This document shows, piece after piece, positions 11,521 through 24,171 of a stretch of 64,000 nt of DNA. The notes under the pieces were generated by a model. It was not told where the DNA came from. It searched no databases and was given only the letters and a program-made list of their open reading frames with translations. Position 1 is the stretch's first letter. Each line of letters opens with the position of its first letter. The DNA lies in assembly GCA_007844125.1 (NCBI GenBank), contig CM017556.1, positions 26,268,830 through 26,332,829 of the forward strand. The letters run 5' to 3'. Source of the DNA: Sinonovacula constricta. Its lineage: Eukaryota; Mollusca; Bivalvia; Cardiida; Solecurtidae. A program made the translations under genes and the position numbers.

Positions 11521-11925
11521 CAACAACCCTGCTGTATTTATCTACGTCACAGAACATCTGTCGTCTTTAAAATGGGGAAAACAACAACCCTGCTGTATTT
11601 ATCTACGTCACAGAACATCTGTCGTCTTTAAAATTGGGAAAACAACAACCCTGCTGTATTTATCTATGTCACAGAACATCTGTCGTCTTTAAAATGGGGA
11701 AAACACCAACCCTGCTGTATTTATCTGTCACAGAACATCTGTCGTCTTCAAAATGGGGAAAACAACAACCCTGCTGTATTTATCTACGTCACAGAACATC
11801 TGTCGTCTTTAAAATTGGGAAAACAACAACCCTGCTGTATTTATCTACGTCACAGAACATCTGTCGTCTTTAAAATGGGGAAAACAACAACCCTGCTGTA
11901 TTTATCTACATCACAGAACATCTGA
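11521..11925. repeat. 61-bp satellite, right block (about 6.5 units)
   Basis: Same unit as the block at 9466-10346, including the attggg variant of the gggg run. One unit lacks a few bases (ttatctgtcac). It ends with a partial unit before aacatctgatgatg. Both blocks were probably one array before the insertion. Confidence 0.92.
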
Positions 11926-12809
11926 TGATGTGTGCTGATTCTTGACCTGCCGTAAAGAGACTGAAAAGCTGCAACTGTGCAACCATAGACAGGATCTGCA
12001 CATTTTTGTGTGAAAACATCTCTAGCAATACAGCTTGTTATCTTTGAATATTTGTTATTTTAAAAAATTCATCACATCATTACAATTAATTGAATGTTGG
12101 TTATTACAATGGAGTTCAGCTATTATGGTGGAGGGAGACCCTTGCCAAATGTCTGGACAAAACCACCGGCACATCTCAGGTCAGTTAAGAAAGACTTTCC
12201 ACATTTAGTTCTTTTGTCCCCCCACTGAGAAGAAGCCTGTCTGGTCAGAGGCTGAGTGTAGGGGAAGTGTCTCTAGCCCTGAACCATGAACACAAGTCTT
12301 TGTATGTAGTTGTTACCAGATAGCTTAAATTTAAATATGGATTGTTGGCAAATGTAACAGGTTAAGGGTTAAATGCAAGCTGTCTGAAGCTCAAAGGAAA
12401 GACACATGTGGAGAAACAATAAATAAAAAAATCCCAGACAACCTCCCTAGGGGGGGCAACAGACCAGTAAAGCTGTCAAAAGTTGTTACATCTTGCCACA
12501 AGCACATGTCAGCCAGAACCTCAAGGCTTAAGAACAAGCTGTGTTTAAAGGTGTATATAAGGTACTCTAAATACAAGACTGCAAGCTTTGTTTAATGCTA
12601 CCTTTAAACTGTTTATCCCTCTTCAGGAGAACCTGCCCTATAATAGGTCAGTAATTAAGAGACTCAGTGAGGCTATACACACTGCTGCTTAGTTAGAAGT
12701 GTGCTCTGGTTTGGAAAAGGACTTGCAGATTGATAAATAAACTAACAAAGATAGCTTTTCATTCATTCTCCAGATTTAGCATATAATTGAAACAAATACT
12801 GGTACATAA
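11926..12809. other. Spacer with a possible dispersed repeat, no gene seen
   Basis: Around 12,125-12,200 the phrase tggtggagggagacccttgcc followed by accaccggcacatctcaggtcagtt resembles the dispersed sequences at about 16,790, 44,275 and 59,820 and is probably the same short repeat family. Nothing else in the stretch supports a gene. Confidence 0.35.
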
Positions 12810-13951
12810 CCCCTGCGAAATAGAATCCGAGTTAAGTTGGAAAAGCTCGTAAAATCATGGATTCCAAGTTAATCCATGTTTACTTACTTAGACAAACTTG
12901 GAATATCTCGGACTTCAACTATTGAATCAAATTCCAAATAAATCCAAGTTATTCCGAGATAGCCAGTATTCAGAATATCATGGATTTTCTCGGACTTCTA
13001 GTCGAAGTTGGAAAAGGTTGGATTTACTCGGACTTTTAGGTTGGCTCCATAAACTATAAGTTGGAAAAACTAAGAAAAACTCGGACTTTTAAAACTAAAC
13101 TAGGAAAAATTGGGAAAATCTTAGACTTTAGGCTTGAGCTGAAAATTGATTTTCATATTGTTAAAGTCCAAGAAATTCCAACTTCTGAAAAACTCAGACT
13201 TTTGGCACTCAACTCGGAAATACTGGGAACAACCTGGACTTTACCCTAGGGCTCATTTGTCACCTAAGCGTTTGTTTTTTTTAAACATATATTTTTACAG
13301 GAGCTCCAGACTCGTGACCTTCCGTTTATTTTGTTTTGCCATGTGTTTTGTTCCGGACATGATAAGATGAATTTATTCCCAATTCATATTAAGCAGGTAT
13401 TTTTTTACTTTGATCACTTTAAATATGAATATTTGTGATTTGCCACTTCGTGAAAACATTGACGATTATATCGAACACAACAGTGATATCTAAATTATTC
13501 TGCACTAATAATCAAGCCAACTCTTATTCGATAGATGCAATTAATTGCACTGTGCTGATTCAACACAGGCAAAATGTGGCTTTATTTATCCGTGATCAGT
13601 ATCTTGCCTATCATATCAGTGTCAGGGATCTCACTTTTTAATATCTGTGACAGCTGAGCTAGATGTCTGAAAATAAGGACAGCCACTCACAACATGATTG
13701 AACTGCAAACTTTACATCATATTCCGCATGTAAAATCCTGAAGGTGATAAAGAATAAAAACAAAGCATCACAGAAATAATCACTAAAAGACTTCAAGTTT
13801 GAGTAATGCAATTTATTCTCAGAAAATATTTTCATTTGATGCAAAAATACAGAGGCAGAAAGTGTCGAAACAAAGCTTAACAAAAATATTGACTAATGAA
13901 TTTTGCAAACCTGAACTGTTCCATCTTATTTTGTCTGTGTCATTAATCACG

Positions 13952-13953
<2 letters not shown>

Positions 13954-13982
<29 letters not shown>
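13954..13982. repeat. Poly(C)/poly(A) homopolymer run
   Basis: About 19 C followed by about 10 A. Length is likely polymorphic or uncertain in assembly. Confidence 0.9.
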
Positions 13983-13983
<1 letters not shown>

Positions 13984-14499
13984 AACTAGCACAGTAATAC
14001 AAGGTTCTACTTATTAAGGAAAACCCACAGCTGGTGAGATCTTGTAGGTTATAGATATGGACAAGATGGTCTTCCATGCATACTTGCAATAAAATCTTTA
14101 TTTCATCCCACACCAAAACGCTCGCTTGCGACAAGCTCGTCACAAGTTTGCGCAAGCTTGCCGCAATCTTAATAAGATTGCACTTCTTAAATATTATGGT
14201 TGCGGATGCGAGCACGCTCGCTTGATTGGAAATTAAGGTTGTCTCATCCAAGATTTTATACAGACAAACATTTTATGACATTCTGACCAGCGTCCAGGTT
14301 AAGATTGGATCAAAACGGTAGCCTTTAAAGTGTTTACGAGCAAATTGTTGATGCAGCTAGATGGACAGTTGGTTATGAGAAAAGCTCGCCTGAATGTGAC
14401 ATAAAATAGCTCCAAATACTAATTGCCAATTTTTTTTAACTTCATTTTGTCATTATTTATTATTAAACAGAGATCACACGTACAACCATATACAAAACA

Positions 14500-15060
14500 G
14501 TCCCAGACTTACTCTCCCTAGAAAGTAATTTGGTAACAATACTTTACTCCTGTCTTGAGTTCCTTATAGAAAATCCAAAAATATATTTTATAACATGTCT
14601 TGACGACAATTGATCCCTAAAACAATTCTAAACATATTCTTCCCATGAGATAGCTTGTTACCTACTTAACTTGATCAATCCTCAAAAAAGAAGATAATGA
14701 ACAGGAACAAAATAAAATGTATTTAGTAACAGTGACTCAGTCCATCAAACTAATGGACAACAAAAACAATTCCAAACTTGGGTATCCCATAAACAAGCTA
14801 ACTACCAAATTTGATATCAATATCTACATCTGATATCAATATCTAAATCCTGACTAGACATGGAAAGCAAACTGCTATTTTGAGTTACAGTGACCTTGAC
14901 CTGACTGATCACAAAAGCAATATTTAACTATGTTATCATTTAAGACAGCTACAAAACATTTGGTAATAATAGCTCAGTAAAAAAATGATCCAATTCCAAA
15001 GAAGTCAGGTTTTTTTTATAACTTTTTTGTTGTTGTCTTTCGAAAACCTGGTCAAGTAGA
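14500..15060 (-). repeat. Dispersed bivalve-type repeat, diverged
   Basis: Contains gagttacagtgaccttgacctgactgat, the duplicated phrase tgatatcaatatctacatc / tgatatcaatatctaaatc, and actaccaaatttgatatcaa, typical of a widespread bivalve repeat that lacks coding capacity. Boundaries and orientation are approximate. Confidence 0.35.
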
Positions 15061-15267
15061 TCTACAGTCTAATATCTAATATGACAACAAAATTACAGAA
15101 CAGACAGTAGGGTATCGTGTTAAAACCACTCTAACTTTATTGGGAATGTGAATAACACTATTTAATAATAAAAGTTTGAAAGTCGCTTTTACGGTGTTTC
15201 AGTAAAAGTCAATCGTAACTTTCGGAAAATAACCGAAGAAATCGCCGGGGGTCCCGATTTACAATAG

Positions 15268-15365
15268 CACATGCGCAGTCTACACTTCCGGCCGCGACAA
15301 TTTTCAAAACATGTGATGAAAAAGATGAAAAAGTTGACTCTCCGTCACTGGACTACTAAGCAGAG
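15268..15365 (+). promoter_or_regulatory. NRF1/ETS-type promoter-like patch with possible tiny first exon
   Basis: CACATGCGCAG (NRF1-like) and ACTTCCGG (ETS-like) lie about 15 bp apart in a small CpG-rich patch of otherwise AT-rich sequence. An ATG at 15,316 opens a 16-codon frame beginning MKKMKKLTLRHW that ends at AG before GTGAGA (donor at 15,366). A minimal upstream ORF (ATGTGA) starts at 15,311. Exon-like segments with AG/GT borders lie at about 16,531-16,580 and after ttataatttcag at about 16,967. The frames do not combine into a recognisable protein, so coding status is unsettled. Confidence 0.25.
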
Positions 15366-17624
15366 GTGAGACATTGATCTACTTAAACAAGTATAAGAAG
15401 CACCACATTTTAAATCAGGTTTTCTGAACGTAGTAAGTTTAGTACATTAACGGTTTAGGCTCCGGGAATATTCGTACCACTACAATCTCGTACCGTTACA
15501 ATTTCGTACCGAATTGGGAATAGTCGTACCACATATAAGATATATGCGTAAATGTTTAGTATGGAGATTGTATGTAACAACTTAAAGGATTTTATCTGCA
15601 CTTAATTTTTTAAACATGTATTGATGGAAAGTGATACTTTTTTTGTAATATTGTAGTTGTTTAGACCGACGCTGTTGATTTTTTTGTTATTTTTTTTTCA
15701 TTTTACGCACTCAATATTGTAAACATGTGATATTTTTGTATGTGAGTATTAAAAATGATATTTAATTTGATGACCATTTGTTTGATTTTACTGTCCACTC
15801 AGTTTTTGGTATCTGACGATTAGCCCTTAATGAATTATGATGAGTTTTGGCAATTAGATTTAATCCATTAATGAGGATTTTGCCATGAAATTATATCAAA
15901 AACCTCAATAAATGTAATCATTTATTCATTCAATGCTGTATTTTTTCGTTTTTTATTTTGTTTAAACTAATCAGATGTGATTTACAATTCGTTTATATAT
16001 CTTTCACAAAGAAAAATAACAAATTAAATATTCTGATGAATTTCAAGTGAGAAGTGACACCTATCTAATCAAATGTTAATTATCAATGGTACGACTATTC
16101 CTGTACCCAACAGTTTAGAATGCAAAATTAACTTTCAACTATTTTCACCATTTTTTTCAGTTCCGACATTTCACCTTTGTTTTTTCTTATCACAAACGTT
16201 TTCTGAAACCGTTGACTTTTCTATAAACATTTGTTATCTACTGTATATTTAATTTATGCTTCAGTTAAAGTTGATATGGTTCTGACAAGTTCGAACTTAA
16301 GACATTTTTGTAATATTGTTTATTTTAGAGTGACCCGATTAACGGTAATATCAAGTGTTAAAAAATAAATTTAGGTCACCGGTAATAGATATCCAAGATA
16401 ACTTGTACATGATGGTTGAGCACATCATAAACTGTCTTTGCTTGTATGGTATTGCCACTCATGTAAAGTATTTTATTTTCTGTAACAACAGCCAGATGCA
16501 AGTGAACAAAAAAATAATCGGCATTGCAGACTGATGTCAATAAGGAAGTCAGTGAAGAGCAACGCATGGATGACAGACAAAAGGTACAAAGATAACTGCA
16601 GCATTTTGACCATTTGTACCAGTTATTGTATTAATGTATTTGCTACCTTTTAGCATTTACAGTGTTAATCATTAATTGCATGGCACAGCTGTTGGTAAAT
16701 GAAGTTGTCATTGTTGGGAAATCATGTTGTTTTGATTTTGTTTGTTTATAGTTACATTGCGCTGACACATTTATGGCCATATTGGTGACGTCCAAGTAAT
16801 TATTGGTGGAGGAAAACCTCCCCAAATGAAAGTTCTCGCCCTGACCAGGACTCTAACGTGGTCCATGGGTTATTTTGCTTTCTTAACCTAAACATTCAAG
16901 TTGTATTTTACTGGTTAATTTTAAATTTACTATTGTCTACAGCAATTAATTCTCTTATAATTTCAGGAGACGCTGATGATGACACCGAATAAGCTCAGAA
17001 CCAGTGTGGAGCCAGTACCAAAAGTGTTTTTTAGAATTGTAGAAAAATTTAAATAAAAAACTATATCAAAAGTGATTGAATAGTTGTTTTTCTGTTCTGA
17101 AACAAAATTTACAAATTTTTTGTGCTCTAAAGGTAGGGTCTCTAAAGAAGCTAATCCTAATGCTAATGGCAATGTGATTTCAAATTCTGAGTCGGCGGTT
17201 AGATAATGTCATTTAAAACTCACTGTGATCATTTCAGTGTGCAAATATATTTGATAGATAAATGGCAGACATCGGAATCTAAGGTTTTCAAACGAGCCAT
17301 CCCTACCTTTAAAGTAAGTTTTTGAAAAATGTCTGATTCCTAGTTAATCTAAGTTTTTTCCGAGTTTTGCTAAAATGTTGGATTATGTTAGACTTCCTCA
17401 GAATTTGAATTGTCGGATTTTTGTTAGACTTTCTTGGATTCCAAGTTTATCTAAGTTTTTCCTAGAATGAGCCAGCGTCCAAATACCGCCAGATCCAAGA
17501 TAATCCGAGTATGTGGGAATCCAACTTAAGTTGGATTTTCTTGGATTCCGTCTTCCATCAGAACTTGGAAAAAAGTTGGAATTCCCAGGAAATCCTAGGA
17601 ATTCCTAAGAATTTTTCGCAGGGG

Positions 17625-19301
17625 CAGCAGACATGATATAGTTGTAAGTGGTTAATTTTGTCCTATAAACACTTAATTGAATTCTATCCAAACTAAAGTA
17701 TTTATTCAACAATATATTATGAACTTTAACTTTAGAGTCCAATTATTTAGGTTTAATGAAATGTGATTGGGAACATCGTTTAGGACAATAAGAACATAGA
17801 GAAATTGCAATTAAGCATAATTTTCTTTTTTTATAGGGCCCCCCTTCATAAAACTTCATACTAAAGAGGATGTACTCTCTTTCAAAAGAAAAGGAAAATG
17901 AAAACAATTTTTTTAAAGTCTGTTAGTGTTAAGTGTTTTTAAGGTTAATTTGGTCTTAAAATTAATTCCTCTGTAAAAGTATTTTTTTCTTCTATCTACC
18001 TAAATTAAATTTCCCTCTAATGATTCCAAATACAAACGATAAAGTTTTGAACAGTTTCAAGAGTTCTTTTAATTGCATAATCATCCGTATTAAACATACA
18101 AACAAGTAACAATTCTAAAACAAGACCCAAACGTTTCTCCATTGAAATACAGGACCTCAAACAGCCAATTCTGGAGCGAACTAGAGAACTTCTATGGGTA
18201 TAAATAACAATGCTGGCAACAACCAAAGTTTAATACCAAAACATTTCTACTTTCATTTTCATCATCAGACAAATGTTACAAAACAATTATCTGAGTCAGT
18301 AACTTACACTTACTGAAGTGGATCCAAATGTCACCCGCTGGCTTAAAGTTAATACCAAAAATGGGAACAAGGGGGCTTTGCTTTGTATGAACATGTTTTA
18401 ACTTGGTACTAATGAGATCAAATTTCGGGCCTGTAAAGAGTAATAATGTTCCCAGCAAGGAAGTGATATGAGGCAATTAATATCACTTTTAAGTTTTCAT
18501 CCTGTCAGGACTGAACCTACATGGGGTTGGTGAACACTGAACATTGATTTTCATGCCTACTTTTAACAGACTCAAGCAGCCAGTTATTTCTGACATCACA
18601 AAACATTGGTGCAGGTGCAGGGCTTATTATAACTCTTAAGTTCCTAATCGCAGCACATCATGATTTTATCTAAAGAATATTTATTAAATTGTTTAAATTG
18701 TGTTAGATAAAACATCTGTTGTTTTACTTATTATGTCATATGTCATAATGTATATCTTCTCCCTAATTAATATGGCTCCAATTACTAGATCTCCGTCCAC
18801 TAAGTCACATGACCAAGCCCATTGCTGATCTCTGACAATGAACTTAAACAAACAAAAGGTTTGACAGTTCTACCAAGCAACTTTGGCGAAGGATTTATAA
18901 TGAATAAACCTAGTGTACGCTAGAGAATCCATGAATAAAGTATACCAATAAGGGACACTTTTTTTCTGTAAGTGTTAGTGAAGAAAATGGGGACAGCATA
19001 TTAAATGGAAGTATGTTATATTTGCAGTGTACAAAAATGAATCCCCACATGTATCATCATCAATTAGTGCAAATAGGATTCCACATTCTCCACAAAATGA
19101 TAAAAATGTCTGATAATGTCTCAATTCTATATTTAAAGACACAATACATTTGGGGAAACTGGACAATTAAGATTGATTGTTTTCTGTTTAGTGCATTACT
19201 TTTCTGGCTGATAAAAAAATGAAAGCACTGCAAAGCTCTGTTTTTGAGGTGAGTAATTAACCCGGTAAGGTTTGCAAACAATGATCAAAATTATTCCTAG
19301 G
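17625..19301. other. AT-rich spacer, no gene seen
   Basis: Several short frames of 60-70 codons occur on the minus strand, but none has recognisable domains or supporting splice sites. Confidence 0.4.
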
Positions 19302-19508
19302 CAGGGTTGTCATTAGGAGGCGGCTGGCGGCCGATTTGACCGCCTCAAATGAAAATCTGGCCGCCTCAAATTTGAAAAAAAAATGAAAATCAGTCAAGAG
19401 CATGCCCCCGGACCCCCCTAGCAGTGCTTCTCGCCTTCGCCGCTCGCATTGCCTAGCCACCTTAAAAGTTAATTGAGCCTGCTCAAAATATTTCTAGTGA
19501 CAACCCTG
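19302..19508. mobile_element. 207-bp hAT-like MITE, copy 2
   Basis: Starts CAGGGTTGTC and ends GACAACCCTG, flanked by CTAGG on both sides (19,297-19,301 and 19,509-19,513), a 5-bp target duplication. It is closely similar along its length to the copy at 7004-7208, including the ggcggctggcggccgatttg block and the GC-rich ctcgccttcg(g/c)cgctcgca segment, and lies in the same orientation. The stronger terminal match (ctagtgacaaccctg) shows the ancestral right TIR. Confidence 0.88.
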
Positions 19509-19513
19509 CTAGG

Positions 19514-22500
19514 TTAAATCAAATGTACAACAATGAAAATAGGAAAGCAGGCAAGACTTCAGCTGCAAACAAACACCACTTCCAAAAATATAGATTAAAC
19601 ATTGGGACGGAAGTTACAACAGATTCACTTACATTCAAGGTCATGCAGGGTCGATCCTTTATGCTTATGAAATTCTGCTTTCTCGTAACTATAGACAGTG
19701 TTGCAAGCAAACTTGTTCAGGACATGGAAAAAGGAATAAAACTTACAATATCAATAAAAAAATGGATATTTATTGTCTGAGTCACACAGAACCTACTTAA
19801 TATTAACATTTAAGCTTATAATCAAAAGGTTAACATGAACAGCTAATAGACCTGGACAGGTCAGGTTTTCATAAGGGTGGACAGTACATTGCAGTCAATA
19901 AGCATCAGCTAATATCATGGCTGATTGGTCAGTTACTGATATATGGGCAAGGCTTGTGTCATGTAAAATTTATGTTATTCATTAAACAGGTTTTCTTGTT
20001 AAGATGTCAGCCTATGCAAAAAAATATCAACAAGTATTCCATAATATTTTATTCGGTATATATTGACACTGGTATAAATGATACATAAAACAATACATAC
20101 GACCATAGCAAATAATGCTTTGAGATCTTACAAATTAAGATGAATCTTAACTTAAAAAGTTGTTTGAGACATGAAAAGAACTTTTTTGTATAAGACAGAA
20201 AAACTAAGAAGATGGGTACACCTAAATGGTCTGCGTTGACAGTCAATCTTGATAAAACCAAAATGTTGTTGTTGTTTTCTCCTTTTTGTTAAAAACTTTC
20301 GACAGACCTGACTTTCTTAGAAATCGATATCTGTGAGGAAAACATGCTGATGGTAAAAGGTGTGTCCTTACAAAATTAAGATTTATGGAAGTTTGTGCAT
20401 TAGTGTGAAAACTTAAATCAAGACAATTTAAATCTAAGGTTTCAATTTGTTCTTTTTATGTGTCAACAAACCAAGAGAGGTAACTCATACTGTTTTGTCC
20501 CAAAAGCACGCTTGGAACGAGTTTGTGGTAATTGGAAACACAATCAGAGTGATTAAAGCTACAAATCTTACCTTTTAGGTGTGCGTCCAAATGTTTTTAT
20601 CAACAGAAGACACAGAATTCACATAAATCCAATACAGAACGCTGAAATATTCACAGGGTGCAGTTAAGTTCAAGTGACAGGAAAAATTAATAGTGACCTC
20701 TATGTAAGCTTTTTAATTTACCTCCCACGTAAAAACGCGCGTCTTGCGCAAAGTGACTGTTAATAAATTATTTTAACCAGATGTATGGCTTGGGCCTGGT
20801 ATTAAAATTCAATCAAATAATGAACAAAGTACACAGTTTGCGATGACAATCGTTCCTTCGTACGAGAATGCCGTCATCTTTTATTTTAAAGGTGGCTACC
20901 GGAAGTGAGTTTGGACAAAATAACAACCGGAAATGAACTTAGGTAAAATCGAGAAACTGCCGATGCCCATTGTTGCTGTCGTCACAGACTACACACACGG
21001 TCAACTCATATGATAAACCATATCTAAAAGACTTTATAAAAAATCTTCCTTTCCGATGGAATCATCATTACGTTTAAAAATGTTGATTATCAACCTTTAC
21101 AAGCGGTACAAAAATATATTCTTTATAATGAATGCCATATCTTCCTTTACATTGAGCCTCAACTGAACGAAGCGTGGACATCCTAAACAGTTATCATTAA
21201 AATTTAATACGTGATTTTTCGTCTTTTTTATTTAGAATTTATTAATTTACTATACTGAGATATTATTTATGTAAAATTTAAATATCCACAGTGCTATTTC
21301 TTTAAATTTGAAATTAGAATGACGTCCACTTTTAACCTTTGAGCCTTTAAGACTAGTTTTTTTTTTATTATTTTTCGTACGGTAGTTAGTCTAACATTTT
21401 ATGATTTGGATGAAATGTCAGAAAAAATGCGCCATGTATATTGTATTGATGCTGAAGTTTTGATCAAACAACGACATAATGAAAATATAATACCTTGTTT
21501 ATAAGTTGTCATCTTCAAACACTAATCCAAACTCACATACACACTCTCTTAAAGAAAATGTTTATTATATGATCTGTCCTTTTACTAAAGATATCTATAT
21601 AAATATCTAATGAATAATTTGTTATTATTAATTGGTAAACATTTAAAAGTGTTGTTTTCAAATGCAAAATGTACCAGGGGTCCTACGATATTTATTTGTT
21701 TGTAGATTCATTTTGTACAGAGGATGTCCATTTACCCAACTTTGTTTGATTTGACTCAGACTTTGTTATTCATTTCTTTTTCTGTGCGGTACATAACTAT
21801 CTATGATTTACCGGTTGTTATAACTTTTGCAATACATTTTCTCATTATTACTTATTGTTTTTATAATTTACTTAAATCATTTGTTTACCTTTATATACAT
21901 TAAATGATCTATGTACTTCTGTAGGATGGTGAGGGGGGCTTGACACACACACACACACACACACCAATGGCGAGGTGAATAAATGTAAAAAAAAAAGAAA
22001 GAAAATATATCTATATGAAGAGTTCAACAACACATGTTAGGAAATGCCAGCATACTTTCTTTAAAATATGTAAGACGTTTTAAACAGCCAGACATAATAG
22101 TATGGTGTCATATTCTTGCCACCTCTAAAATAACATTTTCCTGAAGAAGAAAAAAACGATTGCGATTTTCACGTCAAATATCCGGTAACGTGACAGTACC
22201 TGCTGTTTTCATGAAACCTGATCATGTATCATAACAGGATTAATTATATGAAATAGTACAAGAATACATATGCTAACATATTATTTGCTGTTGTTTTTAA
22301 ATACAAAAAAAAATGGTTTGGAAATGTCGATGGGGTGATTATTTCAGAGGGAATACACGTAACAGAAACAGCACGAGCAGCGAGGGCCCAACGGTTTTAA
22401 AACATGCGATCCCATTCCTGCTAGATATTTTCGCTGTTTTAAATAACTTTCAATTGAAATGCTTAATTAAGCTATTTATATAAAAAAAAATAGGTTGCGT

Positions 22501-23849
22501 CGTTTGTACGAGTTCTTTATATTCGGATTTCATTTTTTTTCTAGATCTTAGATTTTTTTTTTTAAATAAATCCGTAATACCAAAGTCTGGAAGTTTTAGA
22601 GATATACGTTATTTGTACATTCTGAAAAATAAACACCCCCAGTACTAAAACAATGACCAGCTCAATAGGCCCTTGGGAAGTCGGTCGTTTATCGGGAAAC
22701 GGGGCGTAACTGCAGCAACTGTAAGAAAAAAATATGTGACAGTTATTTCTCTTGTACTAAGACAATTTTCGGTAACGAACACTACTTGCACCGAAAAGAA
22801 CAGGATATAAAGGTGATAATATATGTACGTGTTTGTGGTTAGGGTATTCATAGCTCCTGCGGGTCGGTTTTGAGTGCAGTTATATATGCAGATACATGAT
22901 TCTACCCACAACACAGAAACACTAAAATAACAAATCTAGGTCATGAATAATCAGCTATTAGCAAGACCTCGTCTAATGTGCGTTGTTTACACTATGCTCT
23001 TTGTTATTTTTCTTTACTTTTTTTAAAAAAAAATACACCTTTAAGGTCGAATTAGATATTTTCTACTTACTATCCAGAAAAAAACAGCAATCACGTAATT
23101 TCCTCATGAAAATAAGTGTTTGTAATTTATAAATTTATTTACTTAAAAATCCTCGAATACTGCATTTTCGATATCTTCTTATAATTTGTGTTTTTATAAA
23201 ACGTTTTAGTTCTTATGGATGAAAATCATAGTTAAAGGTGATATCCGACAGTTTATCTCTAATATGTAATGTTCTGTATCTAACACCTGTTCTGTAAGTT
23301 TTGGTCATAATCGAGCCATAAAGTCATACATTAGTTTAAGTAAAAGGTCGTATTCACGTGTAGCACGTGTAGCACGTGTAGCACTAACACAATTGTTAGA
23401 CAGTAAAACTATAGATATAGTTATGTTAAAGATCCGTTCATTAAAAATTTATAAATTTGAATGGGAATTTCAGCTAAAAAAAGATTTCAGAGCTAATTGC
23501 CGTATGAGTATGTGACGTGACCTCAAAAGTCAGTGGTCACGTGCATTTCTTAGTCTCAAAATAGCTAACTGTGCAGCGTGTCTCGAAAAGGAAATAATTT
23601 GTGTTATGTATACTTTTCGCATTGATGTAGCATAAACAGCATTTTACGAAATCTTTTCCGGTAACAATACTTTTTTGGTTGCATTAGAGACAAAACATCA
23701 AACAAAAAATTTATCGTGTTCAATTATTTTTACTTCAAATTTTATGATATGAGCAAGAATTTAAAAGATTCAAAGCGCACTCGAATAAATGTCAAACATG
23801 ACTCTTTATGCTCGAGTTTTTTGTTGTTGTTTTTCTTATACAAATTTAC
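19514..23849. other. Long AT-rich stretch without a supported gene
   Basis: No convincing exon was found. Points noted: a promoter-like patch near 20,890-20,950 with two ETS-type sites (ACCGGAAGTG and ACCGGAAATG), adjacent on the minus strand to a 22-codon frame beginning MTAFSYEGTIV; a (CA)n run at 21,943-21,963; and an E-box cluster at 23,355-23,385. Other frames are short and look random. Confidence 0.4.
23355..23385. promoter_or_regulatory. Three E-box motifs in 9-bp tandem
   Basis: CACGTGTAG is repeated three times in a row, giving three palindromic CACGTG E-boxes at 9-bp spacing. A fourth CACGTG (in gtcacgtgca) lies near 23,538, next to a GTGACGTGACCTC element. The motifs are visible. 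Regulatory use is only inferred, and a simple 9-bp repeat is an alternative. Confidence 0.3.
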
Positions 23850-23861
23850 CATTTACGGAAA

Positions 23862-24171
23862 ACACCGGGCATGGTAGCGCAATTGGTTGAGCGTCGGTTC
23901 CAGGTACGGGAAGCCTCGGGTTCGATCCGGGGCCGCAACATACCAAAGTCGTAAAAATGGTAGTGGTCTACCTCCCTTGCTAACGCTCAAGTAATTATTA
24001 GGGTAGTTCCTCGACTGGTCGGCCCGGCGTCAATATAATGTGACTGGATGAGGTATCATGCCAGGTTTACGGCTACAGAATGAATGCAGCACTATATCTG
24101 CTTCAAGTGGACACCGTCTCGAGATAACTGAAATGCTGTTGGTGGGACGATAAACCAAATAAACAAACAAA
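23862..24171 (+). mobile_element. tRNA-derived SINE, complete, with 12-bp TSD
   Basis: The head contains an A box (TGGTAGCGCAATTGG from 23,872) and a B box (GGTTCGATCC at 23,919-23,928), as in a tRNA gene or RNA polymerase III promoter. A roughly 190-bp body (cttgctaacgctc, ggcccggcgtc, gactggatgagg) follows, then a tail of aaataaacaaacaaac. CATTTACGGAAA flanks the element at 23,850-23,861 and 24,172-24,183, a 12-bp target-site duplication that fixes both borders. The structure is that of a LINE-mobilised SINE. It may belong to a bivalve SINE superfamily, but the family name is not asserted. Confidence 0.9.

Larger units (their letters stand above)
12810..17624. mobile_element. Possible 4.8-kb element with long imperfect inverted ends
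   Basis: The left boundary reads CCCCTGCGAAA (12,810-12,820) and the right boundary carries its reverse complement (17,614-17,624). Inside both ends, for roughly 450 bp on the left and 330 bp on the right, runs a diverged inverted repeat rich in aagttggaaaa and ctcggacttt motifs. It closes with matching actttaccctagggctcatt (left) and actttaaaggtagggatggctc (right, minus strand) sequences. No target-site duplication was found and no transposase is recognisable between the ends. Two half-copies of one repeat in opposite orientation are an alternative. Confidence 0.45.
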
